Source: Burkholderia sp. GAS332 (GTDB taxonomy: Bacteria > Pseudomonadota > Gammaproteobacteria > Burkholderiales > Burkholderiaceae). Taken from it: 64,000 bases of DNA. Each line of letters begins with the position of its first letter. Positions within the stretch are counted from its first letter, which is position 1. Location: NCBI GenBank assembly GCA_900142905.1, contig FSRV01000002.1:1116001-1180000 (forward strand). Reading direction: 5' to 3'. The translations under genes were made by a program, and so were the position numbers. The notes below the pieces were generated by a model. That model did not search any database, had not been told where the DNA came from, and saw nothing but the letters and a program-made list of their open reading frames with translations. Positions 35,598-43,210 of this stretch are shown in pieces.

Positions 35598-36608
35598 ATG
35601 AAGGCGATTGGTTATGCAGCAAAGGGGGGGGTCGAAGTCTTGACTGACCTTGAACTCCCGATACCTGAACCAGGCCCGCACGATTTGCGAGTCGCCGTGA
35701 GGGCGGTCTCGGTGAATCCTGTCGATGTGAAGCGCCGTCGCTGGGAGGATCCTTCGAATAGCAAACTTCCGCGCGTGTTGGGTTACGACGCCGCGGGTGT
35801 GGTCGAAGCGGTTGGACGCGAGGTCACGCTCTTCAAACCGGGTGACGAGGTCTTCTATGCGGGCGCGATGGACCGGCCCGGGACAAACTCGGAGTTTCAC
35901 CTCGTCGACGAGCGGATCGTCGGGCCCAAGCCCGCCTCACTGTCGTTCGCGGAGGCGGCGGCTTTACCGCTTACTTCGATAACCGCGTGGGAAATGCTCT
36001 TCGACCGCATGAAGGTGCCGCGCGGCGTGCGCACACCCTGCGGCACGCTGCTCATTCTGAACGGAGCAGGTGGCGTAGGTTCCATGCTGATCCAGTTGGC
36101 GAACCGCCTCACGGGCCTCACCGTCATTGCAACGGCATCCCGGCCCGAAAGCGTCGAGTGGGTACGCAAGCTTGGCGCGAAGCACGTTGCCGATCACAGC
36201 AAGCCCATCGACGAAGCGCTGCACGCAATCGGCTTCAGTGGCGTGGACTATATCGGGGCGATCACTTCGACGCCCGGCAGCGCCCCCAGTCTCGCCCGCG
36301 CGATGAACCCGCAGGGCCATATCACGCTGATCGACAACTTTGACGACAGCATTGCGCCGTTCAAGCCGAAGAGCATCACTGTTTCGTGGGAGATGATGTT
36401 TACCCGGTCGCTCTTCCAGACAGCGGACATGGATGCCCAGCACCGCCTGCTGAAGGACGTGTCAGAGCTGCTCGATGCCGGCGTGCTGCGGACGACGCTC
36501 ACGCACGTGGGCGGCCCGTTGACGGCAGCGAATCTTCGCCTGGCCCACGAGCGGATCGAAACGGGCAGGGCGATTGGAAAGACGGTGCTGGAAGGCTTCC
36601 GATGGTGA
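35598..36608 (+). CDS. MDR-family zinc-type alcohol dehydrogenase/quinone oxidoreductase
   Basis: The 336-residue protein has a GroES-like N-terminal domain (VSVNPVDVKRR, VLGYDAAGVVEAVG) and a Rossmann domain with GAGGVGSMLIQLA near 150. It lacks the usual cluster of structural zinc cysteines, as quinone-reductase-type members do. Such enzymes reduce quinones or enones with NADPH. GGAG precedes the ATG at 35598. It stands between the truncated aldo/keto reductase and a TetR gene, on the same strand. Confidence 0.87.
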   Translation: MKAIGYAAKGGVEVLTDLELPIPEPGPHDLRVAVRAVSVNPVDVKRRRWEDPSNSKLPRVLGYDAAGVVEAVGREVTLFKPGDEVFYAGAMDRPGTNSEFHLVDERIVGPKPASLSFAEAAALPLTSITAWEMLFDRMKVPRGVRTPCGTLLILNGAGGVGSMLIQLANRLTGLTVIATASRPESVEWVRKLGAKHVADHSKPIDEALHAIGFSGVDYIGAITSTPGSAPSLARAMNPQGHITLIDNFDDSIAPFKPKSITVSWEMMFTRSLFQTADMDAQHRLLKDVSELLDAGVLRTTLTHVGGPLTAANLRLAHERIETGRAIGKTVLEGFRW

Positions 36609-36677
36609 TCGTCGCTTCTGCGTGGCGTGATCAGCGTCGCGTCATGAGCGGCTGTTAACACAAAGGATGACTGAACG

Positions 36678-37373
36678 ATGTGGAAGGCACTGGTGGATGA
36701 GCATTCTCAGCAAAATGAACCAGAACCGGAATCTTCCCGGGGGGCGCGGTCCGCGATCCGTCGAAAGAACGGGAGGCAACCGCAGGCTGCAACGGACAAG
36801 CTCCGGAATATCATTCTTGAAGCCGCGGTAGCGCTTTACTATCGCGAGCCTGTCGAGTTGTTGAGTCTCGAGCGGCTCGCCAATCAAACGGGGCTCAGTA
36901 AGAGGCGCATCTATCGGGTTTTCGGATCGCGTAAGGCGTTTTTGCAAGCTTACGTGGACTGGCTTTGTGATCGTGAGCGCGCGCGGTGGCGGGACGCTGG
37001 ACATCGATCTGGCGATGAGCCTGTTCAACACATGCTCGAGCTCTTTATCGATGTCGCGGTCGAACTGGCTTCCGATGGATATCAGCGCGGGCAACATCAG
37101 ATGTCGGTGGTACAGCTCACCGAAGACACCGAAGAGGCGCATTCTGTCAGGCTATCGCATGCCAATCTTGGTCGGGAGTTTCGCGCACTATTGATGCGGC
37201 TGGCCGTTGCCGCGCATGCAGTGGATGCTGAGGCGTTGGCGGATACGTTGATGATGCTTTGGGAAGGGGCGACATCCAGTTTCAAATCAAGCGGCGATGC
37301 CCAGCGGGTCGCCCAGCGTCTGCCGATCCTGGTCGACCACATCATCAAGAGCTACGTGATTGAAGAAGTGTGA
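36678..37373 (+). CDS. TetR-family transcriptional regulator
   Basis: The 231-residue protein has a basic N-terminal tail, then a helix-turn-helix at about 35-85 (RNIILEAAVALYY, LSLERLANQTGLSKRRIYRVFGSRKAFLQAY). The rest is the helical ligand domain. It is unrelated in detail to the module 1 TetR pair. It is 69 bp after the MDR gene, probably cotranscribed and likely its regulator. A DUF4148 gene tail follows directly. Confidence 0.9.
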   Translation: MWKALVDEHSQQNEPEPESSRGARSAIRRKNGRQPQAATDKLRNIILEAAVALYYREPVELLSLERLANQTGLSKRRIYRVFGSRKAFLQAYVDWLCDRERARWRDAGHRSGDEPVQHMLELFIDVAVELASDGYQRGQHQMSVVQLTEDTEEAHSVRLSHANLGREFRALLMRLAVAAHAVDAEALADTLMMLWEGATSSFKSSGDAQRVAQRLPILVDHIIKSYVIEEV

Positions 37374-37374
37374 G

Positions 37375-37473
37375 GCAGAGGGCTACGGGCCCGGGGTGAA
37401 CGATCCTAACTACCCGCAGAACTTGCAGGACGCACAGCAAAAGGCCGCGGTTGCCGGTGGCGCAAGTCAGTAA
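37375..37473 (+). pseudogene. Remnant of a DUF4148 gene (C-terminal end)
   Basis: The frame right after the TetR stop reads GYGPGVNDPNYPQNLQDAQQ and ends GGASQ. This matches the AGYxPxxxxxxYPxNxQxAQ pattern of DUF4148 proteins, an intact one of which is at 44629-44913. The signal peptide and first half are missing and there is no start codon. It marks a deletion or insertion boundary. Confidence 0.7.
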
Positions 37474-37506
37474 GGACAAGTCGGCGATGCGGCGCGAAAA
37501 TCTGTG

Positions 37507-38220
37507 TCATGAACGACTGTTGCTGGATGCTCGTCGCGTAGCTTTGGTTCGAGACTTCGGCGCGATTTTTTCGGTGTCTTCGATTTCCGGGACGTTCAAT
37601 TCTTCCATCAGGGCCAACGTGCGCAAACAGAACTCTGCACCACTAGCCCGCTCGGCCTCCGTAAAGTGCGCCATCGCAGGTGCGATCGAAGACTCTTCCG
37701 CAAGCTTCACAATCGCCTTTTCGACAACGTCGAGTCCCTTCCTGGTCAGAAGAACGATCGACCCACCGCCGTGACAGGGATCGGGCTGGCGTTCGACCAT
37801 GCCAAGGCTCGCGAGCCGATCAATCTTTTTGGTTATGGCGCCCGAAGTAACGAGTAGGGATCGATAGAGATCGGTCGGCCGCTTTGCATACGGGTGGCCG
37901 CTACGGCGCAGCGCCAGCAGGACACGCATGTCTGACCCACTGATCCCCCAACGTTCCTGGCACATCTTGTCAAACGCAAGTTCGACGAGCGTACCGAGGC
38001 GCATAAAGTAAACCGCCAGCAAGAAGTTCGAAAGATCCAGATTGCCGTATTCGCGTTGCCATTGCAGGTTGATGAAGTCGACGAGGCTGCTACCCGGAGC
38101 ATGTGACTTTGCGGCGGGTTCGGCGCGGCTAGTTTCGGCGCGGCCGGATTCGGCGCGGGTCGAGACGGCCTTCTTCCTGGTTCGAGCGGGCGTGGCTTGC
38201 TTGGGGGCGGTTGGGCTCAT
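37507..38220 (-). CDS. MarR-family regulator with basic tails
   Basis: The 237-residue protein has a winged helix-turn-helix at about 90-165 (WGISGSDMRVLLALRRSG, YRSLLVTSGAITKKIDRLASLGMVERQPD). A 45-residue N-terminal tail contains repeats RAESGRAETSRAEP, and the C-terminal tail is basic (KSRTKATRRAS). The ATG at 38220 has AGGAAG nine bases before it. A longer in-frame start at 38322 was rejected for lack of a ribosome site. Its ATG overlaps the stop of the truncated SDR by four bases. A TATCTTCC-type palindrome lies over its ribosome site, with two better copies before the hemerythrin operon and the porin. It is therefore the likely regulator of this module. Confidence 0.88.
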   Translation of the reverse strand: MSPTAPKQATPARTRKKAVSTRAESGRAETSRAEPAAKSHAPGSSLVDFINLQWQREYGNLDLSNFLLAVYFMRLGTLVELAFDKMCQERWGISGSDMRVLLALRRSGHPYAKRPTDLYRSLLVTSGAITKKIDRLASLGMVERQPDPCHGGGSIVLLTRKGLDVVEKAIVKLAEESSIAPAMAHFTEAERASGAEFCLRTLALMEELNVPEIEDTEKIAPKSRTKATRRASSNSRS

Positions 38221-38516
38221 CTTTGCGGCTTCCTGGGAAGATCGTGCGATCGCGACCGATTGTAACTCAGCGACCGTAATCGTCCGCAGTGACGGGTTGT
38301 TCCATTCTTGAGATGAAGACATACCGGGTCGGCAATATCGCGTGCAAGCTTTTCATCCTGGTCCACGCACAAGACTCGCGCTCCGGCCTGTGTCAGTGCG
38401 TGGACCGTTGGCGCGCCAATGCCCTGGCCCGCACCCAGCACCACAAAACCTCGACCATCGAGGCGCAGGAGCGACAAGTAGTCTGGAACGGTATTGCTGA
38501 CGCTATCGGCGGGCAT
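38217..38516 (-). pseudogene. Short-chain dehydrogenase (SDR), truncated and fused to non-coding sequence
   Basis: Starting at ATG 38516, with AGGAG before it, the frame reads DYLSLLRLDGRGFVVLGAGQGIG and LCVDQDEKLARDIAD, a normal SDR first beta-alpha-beta with the GxGxGIG NAD(P) motif. SDR similarity stops near residue 63; the next 36 codons have no family features and overlap the MarR promoter. The catalytic Ser-Tyr-Lys region (YxxxK) is absent. The 10-bp gap after the Rieske gene shows it was the next gene of that operon. It is probably non-functional. Confidence 0.82.
38226..38243. promoter_or_regulatory. Candidate MarR auto-operator
   Basis: CTTCC-TG-GGAAGATC matches the 42771-42788 palindrome in the inner five bases of one arm and seven of eight of the other. 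It includes the AGGAAG ribosome site of the MarR gene (start 38220). It lies inside the fused tail of the SDR frame, so it probably belongs to the original marR promoter. Confidence 0.5.
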
Positions 38517-38526
38517 CGGCACTCTC

Positions 38527-39795
38527 CTAGGCTTCGACGGCTTGGCGATGGGACGGTAACAGGTCTTGCCATGCCGTTCCGTCTTCGAGTTGCGCGTCAC
38601 AGGCGCTTACACCACGCAGGTCGAGCCCGAGTGCGGCAGGCTGCTTGTCTTCCATCACGCGCTTAACAGACTCCATAAGCACGCGGCGAACTCGCACGAC
38701 AGCCTGGTCGGCAGGCACAAGATGCTCGCGGGAGCGGTCATAAAGCGGCCCCTGAGAAAGCCCGATCGTCGCATCCTCCACCTCGACGCCGCGTAACCCG
38801 GTCCAATTCTCTTTCATCAGCTCGCGGTTCTGACCGAATACGTCCGCCCAGCTAGCTGTGAAGGTGCAGTCCTTGTGGTTGTAGTACCGAGGATCATTCA
38901 ATCCCAGAAGCTCAATGATTTTCTCTTCTGTTATCGGTGTCTCACCGTGGACGACAATGTAGGTACTCGTGTGCGTGTCATCCTGCGGCACCTCGAGAAC
39001 CGTGAACAGGAACGCCGGCGCTGGGATGATACGGCCATACGGTACGATGAACGGTACGACACGCGCATTGCGCACGCCCGGCTTATGGGTCTTGCGCAGC
39101 GCGACGTACTGGAATCCGAACGCGGTCTCTTCGATTTTGAGTGCCGGCTCCAGGTCGTTGGAGGCAAGTGCCGCAGGGTTGACCACGTCAGGATTGGGCG
39201 TGAAATCGTTGTCCTTCCAGCCAGGACGCGCCATGTTGGTATGCAGCACGCCTACGTGCGAGCTGTCCTCGCCGCCCTCCACCAACTGCAGGTAGTTGCA
39301 GGAAACATTGATGCGCAGGACGACGCGGTGGGCGGGTTCTGCGTCCATGAATGCGTAGCGCGAAAATGCCGGCAGGAGTTCGATCGGGCCTACGTACGCC
39401 CAAACGATACCGCCTTCTTCCCGCACGGGAAACGCCGGCGCCTTCATGCGTGCGGCGTACTTGGGGTCTGCATGGTTGGGTGTCTCAAGTACAGCACCCG
39501 ACGCACTAAATTTCCACCCGTGATAGAGGCATCGGATTCCGCCTTCTTCAACTCTGCCGAGCGCAAGGGATGCGCCCCGGTGCATACAAAGTTCTTCTAA
39601 AAATCCCACCTGACCTGCTGTGTCGCGAAATGCAACGTAATCTTCGCCGAGCAGGCGCACGCGCAGGGGGGCGCAGTCGGGATGGGGAAGCTGGGCGGAC
39701 GTACAAACGGGGTGCCAGAAACGTCGCATCAGCGTGCCGCCCGGCGTGCCGGGGCCGACGCGGCAAAGGACATCGTTATCTTCATGGCTCAACAT
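38527..39795 (-). CDS. Rieske non-heme iron oxygenase, phthalate 4,5-dioxygenase-like
   Basis: The 422-residue oxygenase alpha subunit has the Rieske cluster motif CMHRGAS...CLYHGW (CxH-17-CxxH) at about 70-95. The mononuclear iron site is in NYLQLVEGGEDSSHVGVLHT, giving the D-x2-H-x4-H pattern with a bridging Asp. The start at 39795 (AGGAG upstream) aligns with that of the paralogue at 39821-41122. The class works with a separate ferredoxin-reductase and no beta subunit. It hydroxylates or O-demethylates an aromatic acid. It is the fourth gene after hemerythrin, reductase and the first Rieske gene. Confidence 0.92.
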   Translation of the reverse strand: MLSHEDNDVLCRVGPGTPGGTLMRRFWHPVCTSAQLPHPDCAPLRVRLLGEDYVAFRDTAGQVGFLEELCMHRGASLALGRVEEGGIRCLYHGWKFSASGAVLETPNHADPKYAARMKAPAFPVREEGGIVWAYVGPIELLPAFSRYAFMDAEPAHRVVLRINVSCNYLQLVEGGEDSSHVGVLHTNMARPGWKDNDFTPNPDVVNPAALASNDLEPALKIEETAFGFQYVALRKTHKPGVRNARVVPFIVPYGRIIPAPAFLFTVLEVPQDDTHTSTYIVVHGETPITEEKIIELLGLNDPRYYNHKDCTFTASWADVFGQNRELMKENWTGLRGVEVEDATIGLSQGPLYDRSREHLVPADQAVVRVRRVLMESVKRVMEDKQPAALGLDLRGVSACDAQLEDGTAWQDLLPSHRQAVEA

Positions 39796-39820
39796 AGTCG
39801 AACTCCTATCGTAGCTCTTG

Positions 39821-41122
39821 TTATTCACTGCGCTCAACGCGCGCTGCTGCAGATGAAAGGATGCGGTGGTGGGGCACTAACACGCGCCAGTCGTCTTCAA
39901 GGCCGATTTCACCGGACACACCAATCGCACTCCCGGCGTTCGCCCGTAGTGGGGCAATCTCCTTCTGATCGCGGGCCGCACGGGCGTAGGTGAGCAGGCA
40001 GCGCTGAAGACGGCTAATGGCGATGTCCGCTGCGGAGAGCAACTCCTGTGAGCGGTCGCGGATCGCGCCGCTCGACACGCTGCAAGCGGCATCCTCTTGC
40101 GTGATACTGTCAAAGCCAGTGAAGTGGCCGCCTCGCTGCTGAACCCGGTCCTGGCGATAGCCATTCGCGACGGACATCGCTGACGAAGAGTCGCAGGTGT
40201 CGGCCGTCATTCCATATTTGCGAAGCGTCGTGTCATCCAATCCGACAAATTTGAGCTGCTCACTGCGCAAAGGCTCCTCGCCAATGCGCTTTTCGCCATC
40301 CCACCAGACGTGGTAAAGATTGCAGCGCTCGTCGTTGACCGGCACGATCGCCAGCCAGACATCCCCGTTCGCGTTGGCGATGAAGCAGGGGGCAATGAAC
40401 GCCGTGACCCGCGCTATACGCTTGCCGTCGGTCTGGCGAATGGCCACGTAATGGAAACCAAAGTCTGTCTCGTCGGCCTCGATCCTGGGGGCGGCGTCGA
40501 ATTGCATGTGAGACGTTTTTTTTGCATAGTCGAGATCCGAGTCGTTCGTCCTCGCCAGCGCGGAACTATGGAGCACAGTCAGGTGTGAGGAGTCGACGAG
40601 GCCTTCCATCACCTGAACATAATTAGCGTTCACAACCGCGCAGGCATTGATGCGGTGGGCGTCCGGTTGGTCCATGAAGGCCCAGTGCGGGAGAGGCGGC
40701 TTTTCACCTTTCGGCCCCAGGTAAGCCCAGAGGATGCCGCCTGCCTCGCGCACGGGGTAGGTTCGTCCTTTGATGCGCTGTTTGAATCTCGGATCCTCGA
40801 CGTTTGGCGTCTCGAGGACAGTTCCGTCTACCGCAAACTTCCAGCCGTGGTAAATGCAGCGCAAGCCGTCGCCCTCTGCGCGTGCCAATTGCATTGAGGC
40901 GCCCCGATGCAGACAGCCCTCCGCGTAGAGACCCGGGCGCCCTTGCTGATCACGCCACACCACATAGCGTTCCCCCAGCAACTCAATCGTCTTCGGCTCC
41001 CCATTCGGCTCTGGCATGTCTGATGATTGAATCACCGGGAGCCAAAAGCGACGCATCGCGTTTCCCATCGCGGTGCCGGCGTCGGTGCGGCACATCAATT
41101 CGTTATCCTGCTTGCTCAACAT
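39821..41122 (-). CDS. Rieske non-heme iron oxygenase, phthalate 4,5-dioxygenase-like (paralogue)
   Basis: The 433-residue protein has its Rieske motif CLHRGAS...CIYHGW near 70-95 and iron site NYVQVMEGLVDSSHLTVLHS with the D-x2-H-x4-H pattern. It shares the starting MLSxxDNxLxCR and MRRFWxPV segments with its downstream neighbour but is clearly diverged. Both contain all metal ligands, so neither is an obvious inactive partner. It is 46 bp after the reductase gene and 25 bp before the second oxygenase gene. The two may use different substrates, successive steps, or form a mixed oligomer. Confidence 0.92.
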   Translation of the reverse strand: MLSKQDNELMCRTDAGTAMGNAMRRFWLPVIQSSDMPEPNGEPKTIELLGERYVVWRDQQGRPGLYAEGCLHRGASMQLARAEGDGLRCIYHGWKFAVDGTVLETPNVEDPRFKQRIKGRTYPVREAGGILWAYLGPKGEKPPLPHWAFMDQPDAHRINACAVVNANYVQVMEGLVDSSHLTVLHSSALARTNDSDLDYAKKTSHMQFDAAPRIEADETDFGFHYVAIRQTDGKRIARVTAFIAPCFIANANGDVWLAIVPVNDERCNLYHVWWDGEKRIGEEPLRSEQLKFVGLDDTTLRKYGMTADTCDSSSAMSVANGYRQDRVQQRGGHFTGFDSITQEDAACSVSSGAIRDRSQELLSAADIAISRLQRCLLTYARAARDQKEIAPLRANAGSAIGVSGEIGLEDDWRVLVPHHRILSSAAARVERSE

Positions 41123-41168
41123 GTCGATTCCCTCGATTCAATTCTGAGTGAAGGGTGAGTGGCCGGCC

Positions 41169-42176
41169 TCAAAGATCGAGGACCAGCCTTGAGGTCTTTG
41201 CGCGTGAACAGCACGGCATGAAGCAATCGTTGCCGGCCCGCTCGTCATCGGTTAGATAAAGGTCCCGATGATCTGGCTGGCCAGCCAGCACTTTCGTCAT
41301 GCAGGTGCCACACACACCCTGCTCGCAGGACAGCGGAAGACTGAACCCTGCATCGAGCAAGGCATGCGCCGCGCTTTGATCCGCGGCGACCACAATGACC
41401 TCGCCACTGCGATGGATTTCAATTTCAAACGGTGCGTCCCCGGCGGTTTCGATCGGGTTCGCACCGAAATACTCGCGATGCAGGTGTCCTTCGTCCCAGC
41501 CGAGCTCCCGCGCAGCCTGCAGGATGTGATTCATGAAGCCGTTCGGGCCGCAAACGTAGAGATGTTTATCGAAGGACGGCGTGCCTATTGCTGAACGGGC
41601 ATCGAGTTGCTGCTCAGCGGTGCCGTCGTCGACATGCACGTGGACTTGCGGCGCTTCTCCGAAGTGGGAGGGCTGCAGGCGGTCGATGAGGGCCATGCGC
41701 GATAACGAGCGGCCGCAATAGTGCAACGCGAAAGCTCGGCCCGCACGTGCCAACTGTTGCGCCATGCAAAGGATTGGCGTGATGCCAATACCACCTGCGA
41801 ACAGGATCGACTGGTCCTGTTGACCGTCGTGCAGGGCAAAGTGGTTGCGAGGGGCGCTTATCGTGAGTACGTCGCCAGCCTGCACGCTATCAACGAGCTT
41901 TACCGATCCACCACGTGACTTGGGATCACGCAACACACCAATCCGATACGACGATTGCAGACCGGCTGGATCGTACAGCGAGTACTGACGCACCATATCG
42001 CCGGGTACGTGCACGTCGATGTGCGCACCCGCTTCAAACGCAGGCAGCTCGCCCCCCGACAACGGCACAAGCTCGAAGCCGGCAATGTCGTCGGCTAACC
42101 ATGTCTTGGCCGATACTCGGACTTGCAGCAATGCCTGCGTGGGTATCGATTTGTTTTCCATGAGGGTAGGGGTCAT
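41169..42176 (-). CDS. Ferredoxin reductase of the phthalate/vanillate oxygenase type (PDR/VanB)
   Basis: The 335-residue protein has an FMN/FAD-binding barrel (RQYSLYDP near 64), a NAD-binding domain (LFAGGIGITPILCMAQQLA near 120 and LYVCGPNGFMNHI near 210) and a C-terminal plant-type 2Fe-2S domain (CEQGVCGTCMTKVL near 285, last Cys in CFMPCCS). It takes electrons from NADH to the Rieske oxygenase. One reductase serves two adjacent oxygenase genes. It starts 10 bp after hemerythrin. Confidence 0.93.
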   Translation of the reverse strand: MTPTLMENKSIPTQALLQVRVSAKTWLADDIAGFELVPLSGGELPAFEAGAHIDVHVPGDMVRQYSLYDPAGLQSSYRIGVLRDPKSRGGSVKLVDSVQAGDVLTISAPRNHFALHDGQQDQSILFAGGIGITPILCMAQQLARAGRAFALHYCGRSLSRMALIDRLQPSHFGEAPQVHVHVDDGTAEQQLDARSAIGTPSFDKHLYVCGPNGFMNHILQAARELGWDEGHLHREYFGANPIETAGDAPFEIEIHRSGEVIVVAADQSAAHALLDAGFSLPLSCEQGVCGTCMTKVLAGQPDHRDLYLTDDERAGNDCFMPCCSRAKTSRLVLDL

Positions 42177-42186
42177 GAGAGAGCGC

Positions 42187-42651
42187 TTAAGTCGCCATTT
42201 GACGACGAGGCCAGATCGCCACGGGGGCGGCGCCGAGCCGCCGTTGAATTAGCCAACGCGCGAGTCCTTGATCCATCACGCGCACATGCTCGGGAAACCA
42301 GTCCGCCAGGGCTCGCGCAAAAGAGCGAACGACTTCCGTGTGTCCCTGAGCCAGCATGGCGCGTACCTCGTCGAGTGATCGAAGCACGGCGGCGTGCTCG
42401 TCGATATGGCAACCCGCAGACCCGTATCCCGTGTCGCGCATCGCGGTGTCCTCGTCGCTGAAGTGGCGATGCGCATGGTCAGAAAACGCTTCGAGCGCAT
42501 CCACGAGCTTGTCGTCTTCCGTGGTCAGCAGCGTGCGCACGCATTCGACAAACTCTTGATGTGTCTCATCCATAGTCTGATGACCAAGCGCATAGTCGTC
42601 GCGCCAGGCGAAGCTGTGCGAAAGACGAACCTTGTCTTTTGACTCATCCAT
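42187..42651 (-). CDS. Bacteriohemerythrin
   Basis: The 154-residue four-helix di-iron O2-binding protein has all expected ligands: His24 (LGHQTMDETH), His63 and Glu67 (HFSDED), His82 and His86 (CHIDEHA), His122 and Asp127 (EHVRVMD). Single-domain hemerythrins bind O2 reversibly and can deliver it to oxygenases or sense it. It is the first gene of the Rieske operon, with a palindromic operator 120 bp upstream. Supply of O2 to the oxygenases is the reasonable inference. Confidence 0.9.
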   Translation of the reverse strand: MDESKDKVRLSHSFAWRDDYALGHQTMDETHQEFVECVRTLLTTEDDKLVDALEAFSDHAHRHFSDEDTAMRDTGYGSAGCHIDEHAAVLRSLDEVRAMLAQGHTEVVRSFARALADWFPEHVRVMDQGLARWLIQRRLGAAPVAIWPRRQMAT

Positions 42652-42770
42652 CGTTCACCCGCGACGTGGACTTAGAGACGGCGCCGTACCCAAAAAGGGA
42701 CGTACCCTGCGGCAATGTAGTGCTGTCATTTGTCAACGTACTCCCATCCAGTTGTACACGTGAATAAAAA

Positions 42771-42788
42771 TATCTTCCAAGGAAGATA
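42771..42788. promoter_or_regulatory. Perfect palindrome TATCTTCC-AA-GGAAGATA before the Rieske-hemerythrin operon
   Basis: Eight-base perfect arms with two central bases lie in the divergent 559-bp gap 42652-43210. A second copy is at 43015-43032 before the porin and a weaker one before the MarR gene. The shape and size suit a MarR dimer. Apart from these two sites the gap shows no gene. Confidence 0.7.
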
Positions 42789-43014
42789 ATATTCAGTGCG
42801 GCGGTTGTCGAGGTAGGGCAAACGCGTATAGATGCCAGAAACGGTTTCTTTGCCCGGGACTCGATAGAGGTGTTCTTAACGATGGTTTGACGCGCTGTCA
42901 ATGCCTGATCAATCCCGGAATGAACAGAAGAATATGGCGCCCGCAATCGGTGGCTGGTTGTTTCAGGGTATCTACCTGGCGTGAATCCGATTGACGTTTG
43001 CGGCAAGTGAAATG

Positions 43015-43032
43015 TATCTTCCGTGGAAGATG
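43015..43032. promoter_or_regulatory. TATCTTCC-GT-GGAAGATG operator copy before porin
   Basis: Seven of eight arm bases are symmetric and 15 of 18 positions equal the copy at 42771-42788 (only the two central bases and the last base differ). It is 179 bp upstream of the porin start at 43211, on the other side of the divergent gap. This suggests that the porin and the oxygenase operon are controlled together. Confidence 0.65.
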
Positions 43033-43210
43033 ATTTAAAGCGCGGTGCGTCGTCACTAATGAGTGAGGCTCAGCGGACTATCCCGTGGGAAAACGTAGCT
43101 CGCTGGATATGTGGCGTGTTTTAAGTGAATGATAAATAGTTTGGAATGCGAAATGTAGGTGGTTGTCGTCCAGAAATACGTCAAAGCCGAACTATCGGAG
43201 GAGATTGCAG

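Noticed and set aside
38221..38322. Longer start for the MarR gene at 38322
   Set aside because: There is no ribosome site there, the added residues are not family-like, and the operator would fall inside the gene.
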